A stretch of 56,334 bases of DNA from Nannocystaceae bacterium (GCA_019694555.1 JAIBBS010000036.1:1-56334), one strand, 5' to 3'; shown: positions 26,350 through 36,077, counted from the first letter of the stretch. Notes: generated by a model not told the origin, from the sequence alone. Translations and numbers: made by a program.

Positions 26350-28038
26350 ATGGATCGACGACGTACCTCTTGCACGATCGCCGCCAGTGCGTTGCTGCTG
26401 TGCGCGGCGTGCCAGCGCGGCAGCGCCCGCGACGACGCGGCCGGCGATGATGCCGGCGACGGCAGCGAGGACACCGCCTCCGGCGACGGCTCGAGCGGTG
26501 ACCCGCCGGCGGTCGGCTGCGACGGCCTGCGACCGGTTCGCTCGCCGCTGCGCCGCCTCACCGACGTGCAGTACCGCAACACGATCGACGCATTGTTCGG
26601 CGGTGCGATCGCGGCCAGCGACGACTTTCCCGCGACCTCGCTCGGCTACGAGTACACGACCGAGGCCGCTGCCGACGAGATCACCGAGCTCGCGGTCGAG
26701 CAGGTGATGATCGCAGCCGAGGACGTCGCCGAGCAGGTCATGGCCGCAGGCGAGTCCGTGCTCGGCTGCGCGCCGTCCCGTTCGTGTGCCGAGGCCTTCG
26801 TCGACGCCGTCGCACCGCGGGCGTTCCGCCACCCGCTGGGCGACGACGAGCGCGCGGTGCTGCTCGCGGCCTACGACGACGGTGCAGTCGAATCGCCGGT
26901 CGACGGCATCGGTCGACTGGTGACCGCGATGCTGCAGATGCCGCAGTTCGTCTACCTCGTCGAGGCGGGCGAGCGGCTGCAGGACGATGCCTCGGTCACG
27001 CGCCTGAGCGATCACGAGATCGCGTCGCGGTTGTCGTATCTGCTGTGGGACAGCCCTCCCGACGACGAGCTGTGGGGGCTCGCGGAGGCCGGCACCCTCG
27101 GTGACGGCGAGACCCTGCGCGAGCAGGCGTCGCGGCTGCTCTCCGATCCGCGCGCGCGCGCGGCTCTGGGTCGCTTCCATCGCGAGTGGCTCGAGCTGCC
27201 CGCGGTGCGCGACATCGACAAGGACCCCGCGTTCTACCCCGAGTTCGACGAGGGCCTGCTGACCGCGATGGTCGAGCAGTTCGATCGCGTGGTCGCCTCC
27301 GGGTTCACGAGCGACGATTCGACGCTCGCGCACCTGCTCACGCAGACCACCGTGCCGATCGATGATCGTCTCGCACCGATCTACGGCGTCAGCCCGCCGG
27401 GCGACTGGCAAGACCACGCGATCGATGCCGCGCAGCGTGCCGGCGTGCTGACGCTGCCGTTGGTGCTCACGGGGCACGCGACGCAGCTGGGCAGCTCGAC
27501 CACGCACCGCGGCAAGATGGTGCGCACGCGGCTGTTCTGCCAGGAGATCCCGCCGCCACCGCCGGGCGCCGCCGCGCAGGCCCCGGAGCTGCCGGCCGAC
27601 GCCACCGAGCGCGAGCGCGCCCAGGCGCTGCTGGACAACCCGCAGTGCGGCGGCTGCCACTCGCAGATGGACGGCATCGGCTTCGGCTTCGAACACTTCG
27701 ACGCGATCGGTCGCTGGCGCGACAGCTACGCCAGCGGAGCGCCGGTCGACGCCTCGGGCGTGCTGGTGTCGCCGCCGCCCGGGATCGCCGAGGGCGACTT
27801 CGTCGGCGCGGTCGAGCTCGCGTCGCGGCTCGCGGAGTCCGACGAGATCGCGGGTTGCTATGCCCGCCACTTCACCCACCATGCGCACGCGGCCGCGCCG
27901 ACCACCGCGGTCGAGCAGTGCGCCGCAGAGGACCTCGCCGCGCGCTTCGTCGAGGCCGGCGGCGATCTACCCACGCTCGTCGCCGAGCTCGTCGCCAGCG
28001 ACGGGTTCCGCTACCGCGATCTCGGAGAGGACCCATGA
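26350..28038 (+). CDS. DUF1592/DUF1588/DUF1585 lipoprotein with c-heme motif
   Basis: A 562-residue lipoprotein (lipobox L-C-A-A-C, Cys21) with the standard domain order of this family: DUF1587 (LRRLTDVQYRNTIDALFG), DUF1595 (FRHPLGDDERAVLL), DUF1592 (LSDHEIASRLSYLLWDSPPD), DUF1588 (HATQLGSSTTHRGKMVRTRL) and DUF1585 (LAESDEIAGCYARHFTHHAH). A single CGGCH motif in CHSQMDGIGFGFEHFDAIG suggests a covalent c-type heme. In Planctomycetota and Myxococcota these proteins are found next to DUF1552 proteins, as here; the function is unknown. GAGGAG lies 6 nt upstream of the ATG. The next gene overlaps by 4 bp. Confidence 0.9.
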   Translation: MDRRRTSCTIAASALLLCAACQRGSARDDAAGDDAGDGSEDTASGDGSSGDPPAVGCDGLRPVRSPLRRLTDVQYRNTIDALFGGAIAASDDFPATSLGYEYTTEAAADEITELAVEQVMIAAEDVAEQVMAAGESVLGCAPSRSCAEAFVDAVAPRAFRHPLGDDERAVLLAAYDDGAVESPVDGIGRLVTAMLQMPQFVYLVEAGERLQDDASVTRLSDHEIASRLSYLLWDSPPDDELWGLAEAGTLGDGETLREQASRLLSDPRARAALGRFHREWLELPAVRDIDKDPAFYPEFDEGLLTAMVEQFDRVVASGFTSDDSTLAHLLTQTTVPIDDRLAPIYGVSPPGDWQDHAIDAAQRAGVLTLPLVLTGHATQLGSSTTHRGKMVRTRLFCQEIPPPPPGAAAQAPELPADATERERAQALLDNPQCGGCHSQMDGIGFGFEHFDAIGRWRDSYASGAPVDASGVLVSPPPGIAEGDFVGAVELASRLAESDEIAGCYARHFTHHAHAAAPTTAVEQCAAEDLAARFVEAGGDLPTLVAELVASDGFRYRDLGEDP

Positions 28039-29528
28039 AGCGCGAGTCAGGCACGTCCAAGCCCTTGGCATCCAGCCCGCTGCGGCGCGGTCGCAGCACG
28101 CGGCGCAACTTCCTGCTCGGCGCCGGCGGTGCGACGCTGGCGTTGCCGTACCTGCGCAGCCTCGACGTGCGCGCGGGCGGCAGCGCGCCGGTCAAGCGGC
28201 TGGTCGTCGTGGTGCAGCCGCAGGGCTTCATCATGGACGAGTGGCGGCCCATCGGTACCGGCAGCGACTTCACGCTGTCGCCGATCCTCGCGCCGCTCGA
28301 GCCGCACGCGGACCGCGTGGTGGTGGTGTCGGGCCTCGACAACGTCGTGACCGACCTCAACTTCGGTGCCGGCGGACACAACAGCGCACTCAAGTGCCTG
28401 CTGACCGGCATGCCGCTGTCGGCCAACCTCGGCCCCGACGGCGCACTGCTGCCACAGGACCAGCACGTACCGGGCGATCAGTCGTACGACGTCTTCGCCG
28501 GCGGTCCCTCGATCGATCAGGTCATCGCCGAGCGCTTGGCCGCGCCGGTGCCCTACCAGAGCCTCGAGTTCGCGGTCGGCACCGACAGCTACCTCAACGC
28601 GCAGCAGGTCTTCGTTCGCGGTCCCGACGAGCCGCTGGGCACGATGAACGATCCCCGCGCGGCGTTCGACCGCCTGTTCGCCGGCTTCGACCCCGGCGAT
28701 CCCAGCCCGCTGCAGCGGCTGCGCAGCGCTCGCAGCAGCGTGCTCGATCGCGTGGGCGGCAGCTACGAGTCGCTGTCGGCACGGCTGGGCGCCGAGGATC
28801 GCCGCGTGCTCGAGGCCCACACCAGCAAGATCCGGGAGCTCGAGCAGCGCTTCGCCGGCGGCGGTGACTTCGGTGCCGGGTGTGCGATCCCCAGCGTCTC
28901 GGTGCCCGGTGACTACGACCCGCACAACTCGGACTTCGACGACGTCGGCGCGATGGCGCAGATCGACCTCATGGTGATGGCGCTGGCTTGCGACATGACC
29001 CGCGTCGCGTCGCTGCAGTTCACCAACGGGCAGAACAACCGCTTCCCGTGGCTGGGCCTGACGATCCCCGACCCGAGCTGGCCGGGATACAACGCGGTCG
29101 AGTGGCCCGACTGGCACGGCATGTTCCACATCAGCCCCGACCCGGCCCGCGATCATCCCGAGCCGCGCGCCGCGATGGTCGCCGCGATGCGCTGGTACGC
29201 CGAGAAGTTCGCGTACCTGCTGCAGCGCATGGCCGAGACGCCCGACGGTGACGGCTCGCTGCTCGACTCGAGCCTCGTGGTGTGGGTCAGCGAGTTCGGC
29301 GATGGTGCTGCGCACTGGGCCTGGGATCTGCCGGTGGTGCTCGCGGGCAATCTCGGCGGTGCACTGCAGACCGGCCGTCACCTGCAGTTCCCCGGCCGTG
29401 TGAACAATCCGGCGACCGGCTACACCAACAACGATCTGCTGGTGTCGATCCTGCAGCTGTTCGGCTACGGCGACGAGAGCTTCGGCTATCCCGACGTGTG
29501 CCGCGGCGCGCTGCCGGGGCTGGTCTGA
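28035..29528 (+). CDS. DUF1552 protein with Tat signal
   Basis: A 497-residue protein. RSTRRNFLLGAGGATLALP (about 20-38) is a twin-arginine signal, so the protein is probably exported folded, perhaps with a cofactor. The rest matches DUF1552: KRLVVVVQPQGFIMDEWRP, HADRVVVVSGLDN, GGHNSALKCLLTGMP, GPSIDQVIAERL and the C-terminal SLVVWVSEFGDGAAHWAWDL. The family is related to the alkaline-phosphatase/sulfatase superfamily through DUF1501, but catalytic residues are not established. It is coupled to the DUF1592 lipoprotein (ATGA), which argues for a two-component exported unit. Confidence 0.9.
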   Translation: MKRESGTSKPLASSPLRRGRSTRRNFLLGAGGATLALPYLRSLDVRAGGSAPVKRLVVVVQPQGFIMDEWRPIGTGSDFTLSPILAPLEPHADRVVVVSGLDNVVTDLNFGAGGHNSALKCLLTGMPLSANLGPDGALLPQDQHVPGDQSYDVFAGGPSIDQVIAERLAAPVPYQSLEFAVGTDSYLNAQQVFVRGPDEPLGTMNDPRAAFDRLFAGFDPGDPSPLQRLRSARSSVLDRVGGSYESLSARLGAEDRRVLEAHTSKIRELEQRFAGGGDFGAGCAIPSVSVPGDYDPHNSDFDDVGAMAQIDLMVMALACDMTRVASLQFTNGQNNRFPWLGLTIPDPSWPGYNAVEWPDWHGMFHISPDPARDHPEPRAAMVAAMRWYAEKFAYLLQRMAETPDGDGSLLDSSLVVWVSEFGDGAAHWAWDLPVVLAGNLGGALQTGRHLQFPGRVNNPATGYTNNDLLVSILQLFGYGDESFGYPDVCRGALPGLV

Positions 29529-29561
29529 ACCATCCACGCAGGACCGACTCGACAACCTACC

Positions 29562-29567
29562 GAGGAG
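29562..29567 (+). promoter_or_regulatory. Shine-Dalgarno GAGGAG for the beta-helix lipoprotein
   Basis: GAGGAG ends 7 nt before ATG 29575 and selects that start over the in-frame ATG at 29614. It lies in the 46-bp gap after the DUF1552 gene, so the lipoprotein is probably the third gene of that operon. Confidence 0.6.
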
Positions 29568-29574
29568 CTCCGAG

Positions 29575-31023
29575 ATGACGAATCGTCAGCGCCGCCCGAG
29601 CGCGGCCACACCCATGTCGACGTGGCGATTGCTCGTACTGCTCGTCGGTTGCGGCGACGTCGGTGGCGACACCGCAGGCCGTGAGGTCGAAGGCACGGCG
29701 TCCGACACCGGTGGGTCTGGCGGTCCCACGAGCGCGGCGTCGTTCGGCGATCCGAGCGACAGCAGCGGCACCGCGACCACGGCTGCGACCGACGACGGCG
29801 CCGGCGTCGACACTGGCGTCGCCACCGACGACACCGGCGACGCGCCACCGGCCCGCGACGCGTACCGGTGGTACCCGGCGCTCGACAAGGCGTCGATCCC
29901 GTTCCACGCCGGCGCCGGCCCATGGGGCGAGGCCCGTCCGATCCAGGAGGCCGCGGAGCCCGTCGTTGCCGACGAGGTCACGGTCGCGTCGTGCGACGAG
30001 TTCATCGCCGAGATGCTGCTGGGCGCCCGCGAGATCACGATCGGCGCGGACATCGACTGCAACGGCGCAGTGGTCGACGGCAACGTCAGCGATGTCGACG
30101 TGGTCATCCCACCCGGGACGATCCTCCGCAGCTTCGTGCTGGGCAGCTACCTCGCAGGGCACACCACCTCGCGCCTGCGCTTCCGCGGCCCGACCGTGGG
30201 GCAGCACTCCGGCGGCCAGCTCCATCACGTCATGTGGCTCGCCGCACCGTTCGACACCATCTTCGACGGCATCGACTGCACGGGTCCCGGGGTCATCGAC
30301 GGTGCGCAGCAAGCCGCGATCCTCTACAACGGTCCCGCCGGCGAGCGCACCGCGATCACCAACGTCCGCGGTGCCGCCGGCAGCTACTTCTTCATCGGCA
30401 CGATCTCCGACTTGGTCGTCACCGGCAGCTCGTTCTCCAGCAGCATCGAGCCGCGCGGCGACTCCGGCCAGGAGGGCTGGGTGTTTCGCGTGATCGGGGC
30501 CCCGGGTCCCACCGGCAACGTGTTCTACGACAACGATCTCCGCGGCACTCGCTATCACAAGCTGCGCTTCCACCCGAGCGGCACCACCGGCTATGCCTGG
30601 GTCAGCGACAACAACCTCGTGGACATGAACGAGGCTCGAATCCTGACCGTCTCGCAGCGGCTGGTCAGCGACCCCAAGGGCTACTACGCCGGCTTCTGGG
30701 TCGAACGCAACGAGGTGTGGACGGACACCAACGACCCGGTCCACGCGGGACCCGACTTCTCCTCCGACAGCGCCGCGTACGTTCGCTTCGAAGCCAACGT
30801 CTTGCACAGCGACGAGCTCACCTCCGACGAGAGCCTCGGCATCCAAGACGGCAGCGAGGCGGAACCCGAATCACCTCCGGGCTACCCCAACGTCGCGATC
30901 CCCGACGAGCAACAGGATTGGTCGCGCGCGGGCAACCAGTTCGGCGCGATGCAACCCGCGCCGGCCTGGCGCGCGAGCACGCCGGGCGACCCGACCCAGA
31001 TCGTGTGGGATCTGGGCGATTGA
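29575..31023 (+). CDS. Right-handed beta-helix-like lipoprotein
   Basis: A 482-residue lipoprotein (lipobox L-V-G-C, Cys26) with a Gly/Ser/Thr/Asp linker to about residue 95. The domain that follows resembles pectate-lyase-type beta-helices: early SCDEFIAEMLLGAREITIGA (about 140-160), then short strands ending in Asn or Asp turns such as FDGIDCTGPGVIDG, NVFYDNDLRG, WVSDNNLVDMN and FEANVLHSDE. No lyase active site is recognised, so it may bind a polysaccharide. It follows the DUF1592/DUF1552 pair by 46 bp with its own ribosome binding site and could be the surface partner of that pair. Confidence 0.72.
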   Translation: MTNRQRRPSAATPMSTWRLLVLLVGCGDVGGDTAGREVEGTASDTGGSGGPTSAASFGDPSDSSGTATTAATDDGAGVDTGVATDDTGDAPPARDAYRWYPALDKASIPFHAGAGPWGEARPIQEAAEPVVADEVTVASCDEFIAEMLLGAREITIGADIDCNGAVVDGNVSDVDVVIPPGTILRSFVLGSYLAGHTTSRLRFRGPTVGQHSGGQLHHVMWLAAPFDTIFDGIDCTGPGVIDGAQQAAILYNGPAGERTAITNVRGAAGSYFFIGTISDLVVTGSSFSSSIEPRGDSGQEGWVFRVIGAPGPTGNVFYDNDLRGTRYHKLRFHPSGTTGYAWVSDNNLVDMNEARILTVSQRLVSDPKGYYAGFWVERNEVWTDTNDPVHAGPDFSSDSAAYVRFEANVLHSDELTSDESLGIQDGSEAEPESPPGYPNVAIPDEQQDWSRAGNQFGAMQPAPAWRASTPGDPTQIVWDLGD

Positions 31024-31093
31024 AGACCGCGTCGAGCGCGACTCGCCGCATCGATCCGAGCCACCACGGTGCTCGACCCGCTGCGGCACGTGG

Positions 31094-31099
31094 TAGAAG
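31094..31099 (+). promoter_or_regulatory. -10-like TAGAAG, 6 nt before the DUF4336 gene
   Basis: The sequence is GTGG-TAGAAG, then 6 nt, then ATG 31106. The last position is G instead of T, so it is the weakest member of the motif set, but the spacing and the preceding GTGG match. Confidence 0.35.
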
Positions 31100-31105
31100 G
31101 CTGCC

Positions 31106-31780
31106 ATGGCGCTGCAACCCGTCGCGACGGATCTCTGGTGCGCTGCGATCGACCACACCTTCCTGGGCGCGCACGTGGGCACGCGCATGACGGTGATCCG
31201 GCTGCCCGGCGGCGCGCTGTGGCTGCACTCGCCCATCGCGATGGATGAGACGCTGCGCGCCGAGGTCGACGCGCTCGGAGTCCTCGCGCACATCGTCGCG
31301 CCGAACCTGTACCACCACGTCTACGCCGGCGCGTGGAAGACCGCGTACCCCGACGCGACGCTGTGGGGCGCCCCCGGGCTGGCGAAGAAGCGCAAGGACC
31401 TGGGCTTCGACGCGACGCTCGGCGAGCTGCCCGATCCCGCGTGGGCCGAGGTGATCGATCAAGTGCCGCTGCGCGGGTGCATGCTCGGCGAGGTCGTGTT
31501 CTTCCACCGGCCCAGCCGCACGCTCGTCACCGCCGATCTGATCGAGAACTTCGACAGCTCGCCCTACCTCGCCACGCGGCTGTATCTCAAGGCCGCCGGC
31601 ATCCACGGCAAGCCCGGCGTCAGCCGCATGCTGCGGCCCATCTACCGCGACCGCGCGGCGGTGCGGGCCTCGCTCGAGCACATGCTCGCGTGGGACTTCG
31701 AGCGCATCGTGCTCGCGCACGGCAATCCCATCGAACGCGACGCGAAGGCGACACTGCGCGCCGCGTATGCGTGGCTGTGA
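31106..31780 (+). CDS. DUF4336 protein
   Basis: A 224-residue cytoplasmic protein with the family hallmarks TRMTVIRLPGGALWLHSP, VAPNLYHHVYAGAW, LWGAPGLAKKRKDLGFDATL, EVVFFHRPSRTLVTADLIEN and, near the end, I-V-L-A-H-G-N-P-I. DUF4336 proteins resemble metallo-beta-lactamase-fold proteins; the H-H and late His are retained but the full zinc motif is not, so the biochemical role is open. It is convergent with the dockerin-like lipoprotein gene, with only 5 bp between the stops. Confidence 0.85.
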   Translation: MALQPVATDLWCAAIDHTFLGAHVGTRMTVIRLPGGALWLHSPIAMDETLRAEVDALGVLAHIVAPNLYHHVYAGAWKTAYPDATLWGAPGLAKKRKDLGFDATLGELPDPAWAEVIDQVPLRGCMLGEVVFFHRPSRTLVTADLIENFDSSPYLATRLYLKAAGIHGKPGVSRMLRPIYRDRAAVRASLEHMLAWDFERIVLAHGNPIERDAKATLRAAYAWL

Positions 31781-31785
31781 TCGCG

Positions 31786-32811
31786 TCAGGGGTCGTTCCA
31801 CGTCGGGCAGCTCGGTCCGGCCTCGTAGCATCCGTCGCGCATCGCCAGCACGAGATCCGCCGAGCTGAACAGGCCGTCGCCGTCGAAGTCGCCGTGCCGC
31901 CACAGCGCGGGCTGGCCGGTCTCGTACAGGCCCGTGCTCATCACATGGACCCAGTCGGCGCTGTCGAACTGCCCGTCGAGGTTGGCGTCGCCGTAGTGCA
32001 CGCCGAGGACCGCACCGACGTAGTAGTCGCGGTCGCGCTCGTCGCCGACACCGTTTCCGTCGACGTCGGCGATGGCGGGCGCGCTGTGAGCGAAACGCAT
32101 CAACAGGTAGACGTCGTCGACCGACGCGACCTCGTCGCCGTCGAAGTCTTCGACCACCAGCGGGCCGTCGCAGGTGCCGTCGTCGACCAGCAGTATCTCG
32201 TCCTCCTCGTCGCAGGCCACCGTGTTCTCGATGCAGACGTCGAGGTCGTGCTGGCACGCCTCACCCCAGCTCTCGCCGCAGGTCACGGTGCTGCAGGAGC
32301 GGTACGAGATGATGATGCCGAAGGCGTCGACCAGGGTCTTGATCTCGCACTTGTCCCACGTGCGGGAGTCGATGATGCTCTTGCAGGTGATCGACGGGTA
32401 CGTCGAGGGATCGTCGGGGTCGAAGCACGGCGCGCCCGCGGTGCCGGTGAGCGGCTGCTCCACCGGTGGGATCAACTCGAGCACGCACTGATCGTGGGCC
32501 TCGATGAAGGCCTCGCGCGATCCGAAGCCGCAGTCGGCGGCACCGGCGAGGAAGCCCGCGAGCGTGCCTGCGGGACCGCCACCGGCGGCACATCCGGCGG
32601 CGCCCCAGATGATGCCCTTGATTGCGCACTCGTCCCACAGACAGCGCCACCGCGCGCAGCCCTTGGAACTGGAGCAGCCGGTCAGGAAGCGGTCGTCGTC
32701 GGCCTCGACCGCGCGGCTGTCACGGTCCGTCACGGAACACGCGGGAGCGGCGACGGCGACGAGCAACAGGGAGCACAGCGGTGTGGCACGGATGGCGCGG
32801 GCGGTGGGCAT
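31786..32811 (-). CDS. Lipoprotein with EF-hand/dockerin-like calcium loops
   Basis: A 341-residue protein from ATG 32811 with lipobox A-A-P-A-C (Cys25). The first 200 residues are Cys-rich (TGCSSSKGCARWRCLWDEC, CKSIIDSRTWDKC and others). The C-terminal third carries four Asp-rich loops in dockerin I style: DFDGDEVASVDDVYLLMRF, DVDGNGVGDERDRDYYV, GDANLDGQFDSADWVHVM and GDFDGDGLFSSADLVLAM. Such loops bind calcium, and in cellulosome systems dock to cohesins. No cohesin is seen in the window. The promoter region is shared with the divergent kinase gene; I see no -10 motif on this side. Confidence 0.75.
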   Translation of the reverse strand: MPTARAIRATPLCSLLLVAVAAPACSVTDRDSRAVEADDDRFLTGCSSSKGCARWRCLWDECAIKGIIWGAAGCAAGGGPAGTLAGFLAGAADCGFGSREAFIEAHDQCVLELIPPVEQPLTGTAGAPCFDPDDPSTYPSITCKSIIDSRTWDKCEIKTLVDAFGIIISYRSCSTVTCGESWGEACQHDLDVCIENTVACDEEDEILLVDDGTCDGPLVVEDFDGDEVASVDDVYLLMRFAHSAPAIADVDGNGVGDERDRDYYVGAVLGVHYGDANLDGQFDSADWVHVMSTGLYETGQPALWRHGDFDGDGLFSSADLVLAMRDGCYEAGPSCPTWNDP

Positions 32812-32958
32812 GACCGGGGGTTGCCGCGGCCGGCCGAAGGGATGCACACGTCCTGACGGCGGCGGTGCGAACGGAATCGCCAGGCGACGTCACCACCCGA
32901 CGGATGCCCGAGCCGTCCTCCTCGCGCGCCCCGCAGACCCTCGGGGACTCGGACCGGC

Positions 32959-32964
32959 TACCCT
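32959..32964 (+). promoter_or_regulatory. -10-like TACCCT, 8 nt before the TPR-kinase gene
   Basis: The sequence is GC-TACCCT, then 8 nt, then ATG 32973. It argues for this internal ATG over the ORF start at 32865. Confidence 0.5.
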
Positions 32965-32972
32965 GCGGCTCG

Positions 32973-35900
32973 ATGCCCGACACGGACCCGTTCGCGTCCG
33001 CGCCGATCCCCGTCGGGGGACCGGCAGGGGCGCCGACGAGCGCGAGCGGCGACATCGCCGCGCCGGTCGATCACGGAACCGCGCGCGTGCGCGCCGAGGT
33101 CGAAGCCCGGATCATCGGCGAGCACGAGCCCTCGGCCGCCCGCGTCGGCCGCTTCCAGCTGCTCGAGCGGGTCGGAGACGGCGGGATGGGCGTGGTGTTC
33201 GCGGCCTACGATCCCCAGCTCGATCGGAGGGTCGCGGTCAAGCTGCTCCGTCGCACCGAAGCGGCCGACGCGTCGCTGCGCGCGCGAATCCTTCGCGAGG
33301 CCCAGGCAATGGCGAAGCTGAGCCATCCGAACGTCGCGCAGGTGTACGAGGTCGGTGAGCACCACGGCAGCACGTTCATCGCGATGGAGTTCGTGCGGGG
33401 CCAGACGCTGCGTGCGTGGCACAAGGGGCGCGACTGGCCCGAGATCCTGCAGGTGTACGTGCAGGCTGCCCGCGGACTCGGGGCTGCGCACGAGGTCGGC
33501 CTGGTGCACCGCGACTTCAAGCCGGAAAACGCGATGGTCGGAGACGACGGGCGCGTTCGCGTGCTCGACTTCGGTCTTGCACGCGCGGGCGAGAAGATCA
33601 CCGCGGCGGACCTCGAGCTCGATACGCAGCTGCCGAGTCCGGGCGAAGATGCCCCAGGCATACCGCTGACCCGCGATGGCGCGGTGATGGGTACGCCGGT
33701 CTACATGGCGCCTGAGCAACTGCTCGGCGAACCCACCGATGCGCGCACGGATCAATTCGGCTTCTGCGTGGCGCTGTGGGAGGCGCTGTACGGTGAGCGA
33801 CCGTTCGCAGGGCGCTCGCGCGCCGAGCTGATCGCGAACGTGACGCGAGGCCGCGTCCGCCCCGCGCCGCGTGCCACGAAGGCACCGCCGTGGGTCCGCG
33901 CGGTGTTGGAGCGTGGTCTCGCGGTGGCACCGTCGCGTCGGTACCCGACGATGACGGCGCTGCTCACGGCACTCGCCCACGACCCCACGCGGCGGCGCCG
34001 ACGGAGGATTGCAATCGCCGCGTCGGCGGCCGTGCTCGGGCTGAGCTTCGTCGCTGTGGAAGGTTTTCGTCGCTACCAGCGCGCACGCGCGGTCCAGGCC
34101 TGCGAATCGGCCGGTGCGCGGATCGACGCCGTGTGGAACGACGAGGTGGGTCAGCGGGTGCGAGACGCGTTGCTTGCGACCGGTGTCGGCTTCGCGAGCG
34201 ACACCGCGGACCGAGTCGTGGTCCGACTCGATGCGCAGGCCTCCGCGTGGCGCGGCCACCAGACCGAGGCCTGCACCCAGGCGGAGATCGAGCGCAGCTG
34301 GGACGCGGAATCGTACGAACGGGCATCGTGGTGCCTCGAGGAACGGCGCGCCGAACTCGAGTCGCTGGTCGGCACGCTGCACCAAGCCGACGCCAGCGTC
34401 GTGCGCAACGCAATCGACGCGGCCGCGGCGCTGGCGAGCAGCGCGCCATGTCTCGACACCGCGCTGCTCGCGAAGCGTCCAGACGTTCCCGACGCGAGCA
34501 GCCGCCAAGCCATCGCCGAGATCCGCTCGGAGCTCGCCCAGGCGACGCTGGGCTCCGACGCTGCGCGGTTCGACGAAGCCCTGAAGGCGGTGGGGGCGGC
34601 CCGCGAGCGCGCGGTCGCGCTGGGCTGGCCGCCGTTGGTCGCGGAAGCGCGACGGCGCGAGGGCGAGATCCTGCGTGCGGCCGGTCGCTTCGCCGACGCA
34701 GAAGCGGCCGCGTCCGCGGCGTACTTCGTCGCCGCGAACGCGGGCCAGTGGGAGGTCGCTGCCGCGGCTGCACTCGGACTCATCACCAGCGTCGGCCTCG
34801 ATCAGGCGCGACCGCTGGAGGGACGAGCCTGGGGCCTGCACGCCGACGTCGCGCTGGCGCTCGCGGGCGACTCCGACGGTCTGCGCGAGGGGACGCGCCT
34901 CAACAACCTCGGCGGCGTGGACCTACTCGTTGCCGACTACGCGCTCGCGCGCGAGCGTTTCGAGCGTGCGCTCGCGATACGCGAGGCCGTGCTCGGGCAG
35001 GATCACCCGACACTCGCAGCCAGCCTCATGAACGTCGCCGACGTCGATGTCGCGCTCGGGGATTTCGCACGGGCACGCGCGCTGCTGGATCGGGCGCTTG
35101 CTGCCACCGAGGCGGCCTTCGGAAGCGCGCACCCGAAGGTTGGTCGTTGCTTGCACCGGGTGTCGGTCGCGTATCAAGCCGCCGGCGAGTTCCGGCAGGC
35201 TCAGCTCCTCGCAGAGCGATCGCTGCGCATCACGGAAGCGGCGCTGGGCCCCGAGCACCCCGACACGGCCGAGAGCCTCTCGCAACTCGCCGATGTGCTG
35301 GTCGAGGTCGGCGACCATGCACGTGCGCGGTCGCTGTATCAGCGGGCGCTCACGATCCGCGAGCGCGTGCTCGGCAGCGCCCATCCCGACGTCGCCAACG
35401 TGCTCGCGTTGCTCGCCAACGTCGAGGGCTTGCTGGGGAACCTCGAGCGCAGCCGCGAACTCCACGAACGCGCGCTCGCCATCAACGAGGCAACGCTGGG
35501 GCCGAGCCACCCGAAGTTCGCAGATGGACTCAATGACCTTGCATCGGCCTATTCGGACCTCGGCGACCTCGACAAGGCGCGCGAACTCTACGAGCGAGCG
35601 CTCACGGTGCGCGAGGCGGCACTCGGGCGCGATCACGACGCCGTGGGCGCGACCTTGACCAACCTCGCGATCGTGCTCCAGCAGCTCGGACAGCGCGACT
35701 CGGCAGCGCCGCTCTTCGAACGGGCGTTGCGGATCCGGCGACAGACCCGCGGTCCCGACAGCCCCGAGCTCGCCTACACGTTGTTGGGCCTCTCGCTGGT
35801 CGCGCTCGAGCAGGGCAGGGGCGCCGATGCGATCGCACGGGCCCAGGAGGCAGTCCGGGTCCGCGTGCGCGCGAACGTGGCACCCGAACTCCAATCCGAG

Positions 35901-36077
35901 GCTCGGCTCGTACTTGCGATGGCACTCTGGGACGCGCCCGCCGGCGATGGACGTGACCGTGCGCGCGCGGTTCGGGAGGCCACGTCGGTGCGCGACGCGT
36001 GTCGAGGGGTCGCCGCCGCGCGACCCGAGTTCGTCCAGGCCGAGGCGTGGCTGGCCACGCACGCAGTGGAGCATTGA
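32973..36077 (+). CDS. Ser/Thr protein kinase with TM helix and TPR array
   Basis: A 1034-residue Hanks kinase. Gly-loop VGDGGMGVVFAA (about 67-78), Lys90, HRDFKPEN (179-186), DFG (199-201), GTPVYMAPE (240-248), then one membrane helix (about 346-364). The C-terminal 400 residues form a long TPR array of the kinesin-light-chain type with a 42-residue period. Units carry the signature A-L-x-I-x-E-x-x-L-G-x-x-H-P (e.g. RALAIREAVLGQDHPTLA and RALTIRERVLGSAHPDVA), about seven copies. The array is more regular than in the kinase at 15069-18008. It is probably a sensor kinase whose TPR part binds envelope or extracellular proteins. Confidence 0.9.
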   Translation: MPDTDPFASAPIPVGGPAGAPTSASGDIAAPVDHGTARVRAEVEARIIGEHEPSAARVGRFQLLERVGDGGMGVVFAAYDPQLDRRVAVKLLRRTEAADASLRARILREAQAMAKLSHPNVAQVYEVGEHHGSTFIAMEFVRGQTLRAWHKGRDWPEILQVYVQAARGLGAAHEVGLVHRDFKPENAMVGDDGRVRVLDFGLARAGEKITAADLELDTQLPSPGEDAPGIPLTRDGAVMGTPVYMAPEQLLGEPTDARTDQFGFCVALWEALYGERPFAGRSRAELIANVTRGRVRPAPRATKAPPWVRAVLERGLAVAPSRRYPTMTALLTALAHDPTRRRRRRIAIAASAAVLGLSFVAVEGFRRYQRARAVQACESAGARIDAVWNDEVGQRVRDALLATGVGFASDTADRVVVRLDAQASAWRGHQTEACTQAEIERSWDAESYERASWCLEERRAELESLVGTLHQADASVVRNAIDAAAALASSAPCLDTALLAKRPDVPDASSRQAIAEIRSELAQATLGSDAARFDEALKAVGAARERAVALGWPPLVAEARRREGEILRAAGRFADAEAAASAAYFVAANAGQWEVAAAAALGLITSVGLDQARPLEGRAWGLHADVALALAGDSDGLREGTRLNNLGGVDLLVADYALARERFERALAIREAVLGQDHPTLAASLMNVADVDVALGDFARARALLDRALAATEAAFGSAHPKVGRCLHRVSVAYQAAGEFRQAQLLAERSLRITEAALGPEHPDTAESLSQLADVLVEVGDHARARSLYQRALTIRERVLGSAHPDVANVLALLANVEGLLGNLERSRELHERALAINEATLGPSHPKFADGLNDLASAYSDLGDLDKARELYERALTVREAALGRDHDAVGATLTNLAIVLQQLGQRDSAAPLFERALRIRRQTRGPDSPELAYTLLGLSLVALEQGRGADAIARAQEAVRVRVRANVAPELQSEARLVLAMALWDAPAGDGRDRARAVREATSVRDACRGVAAARPEFVQAEAWLATHAVEH

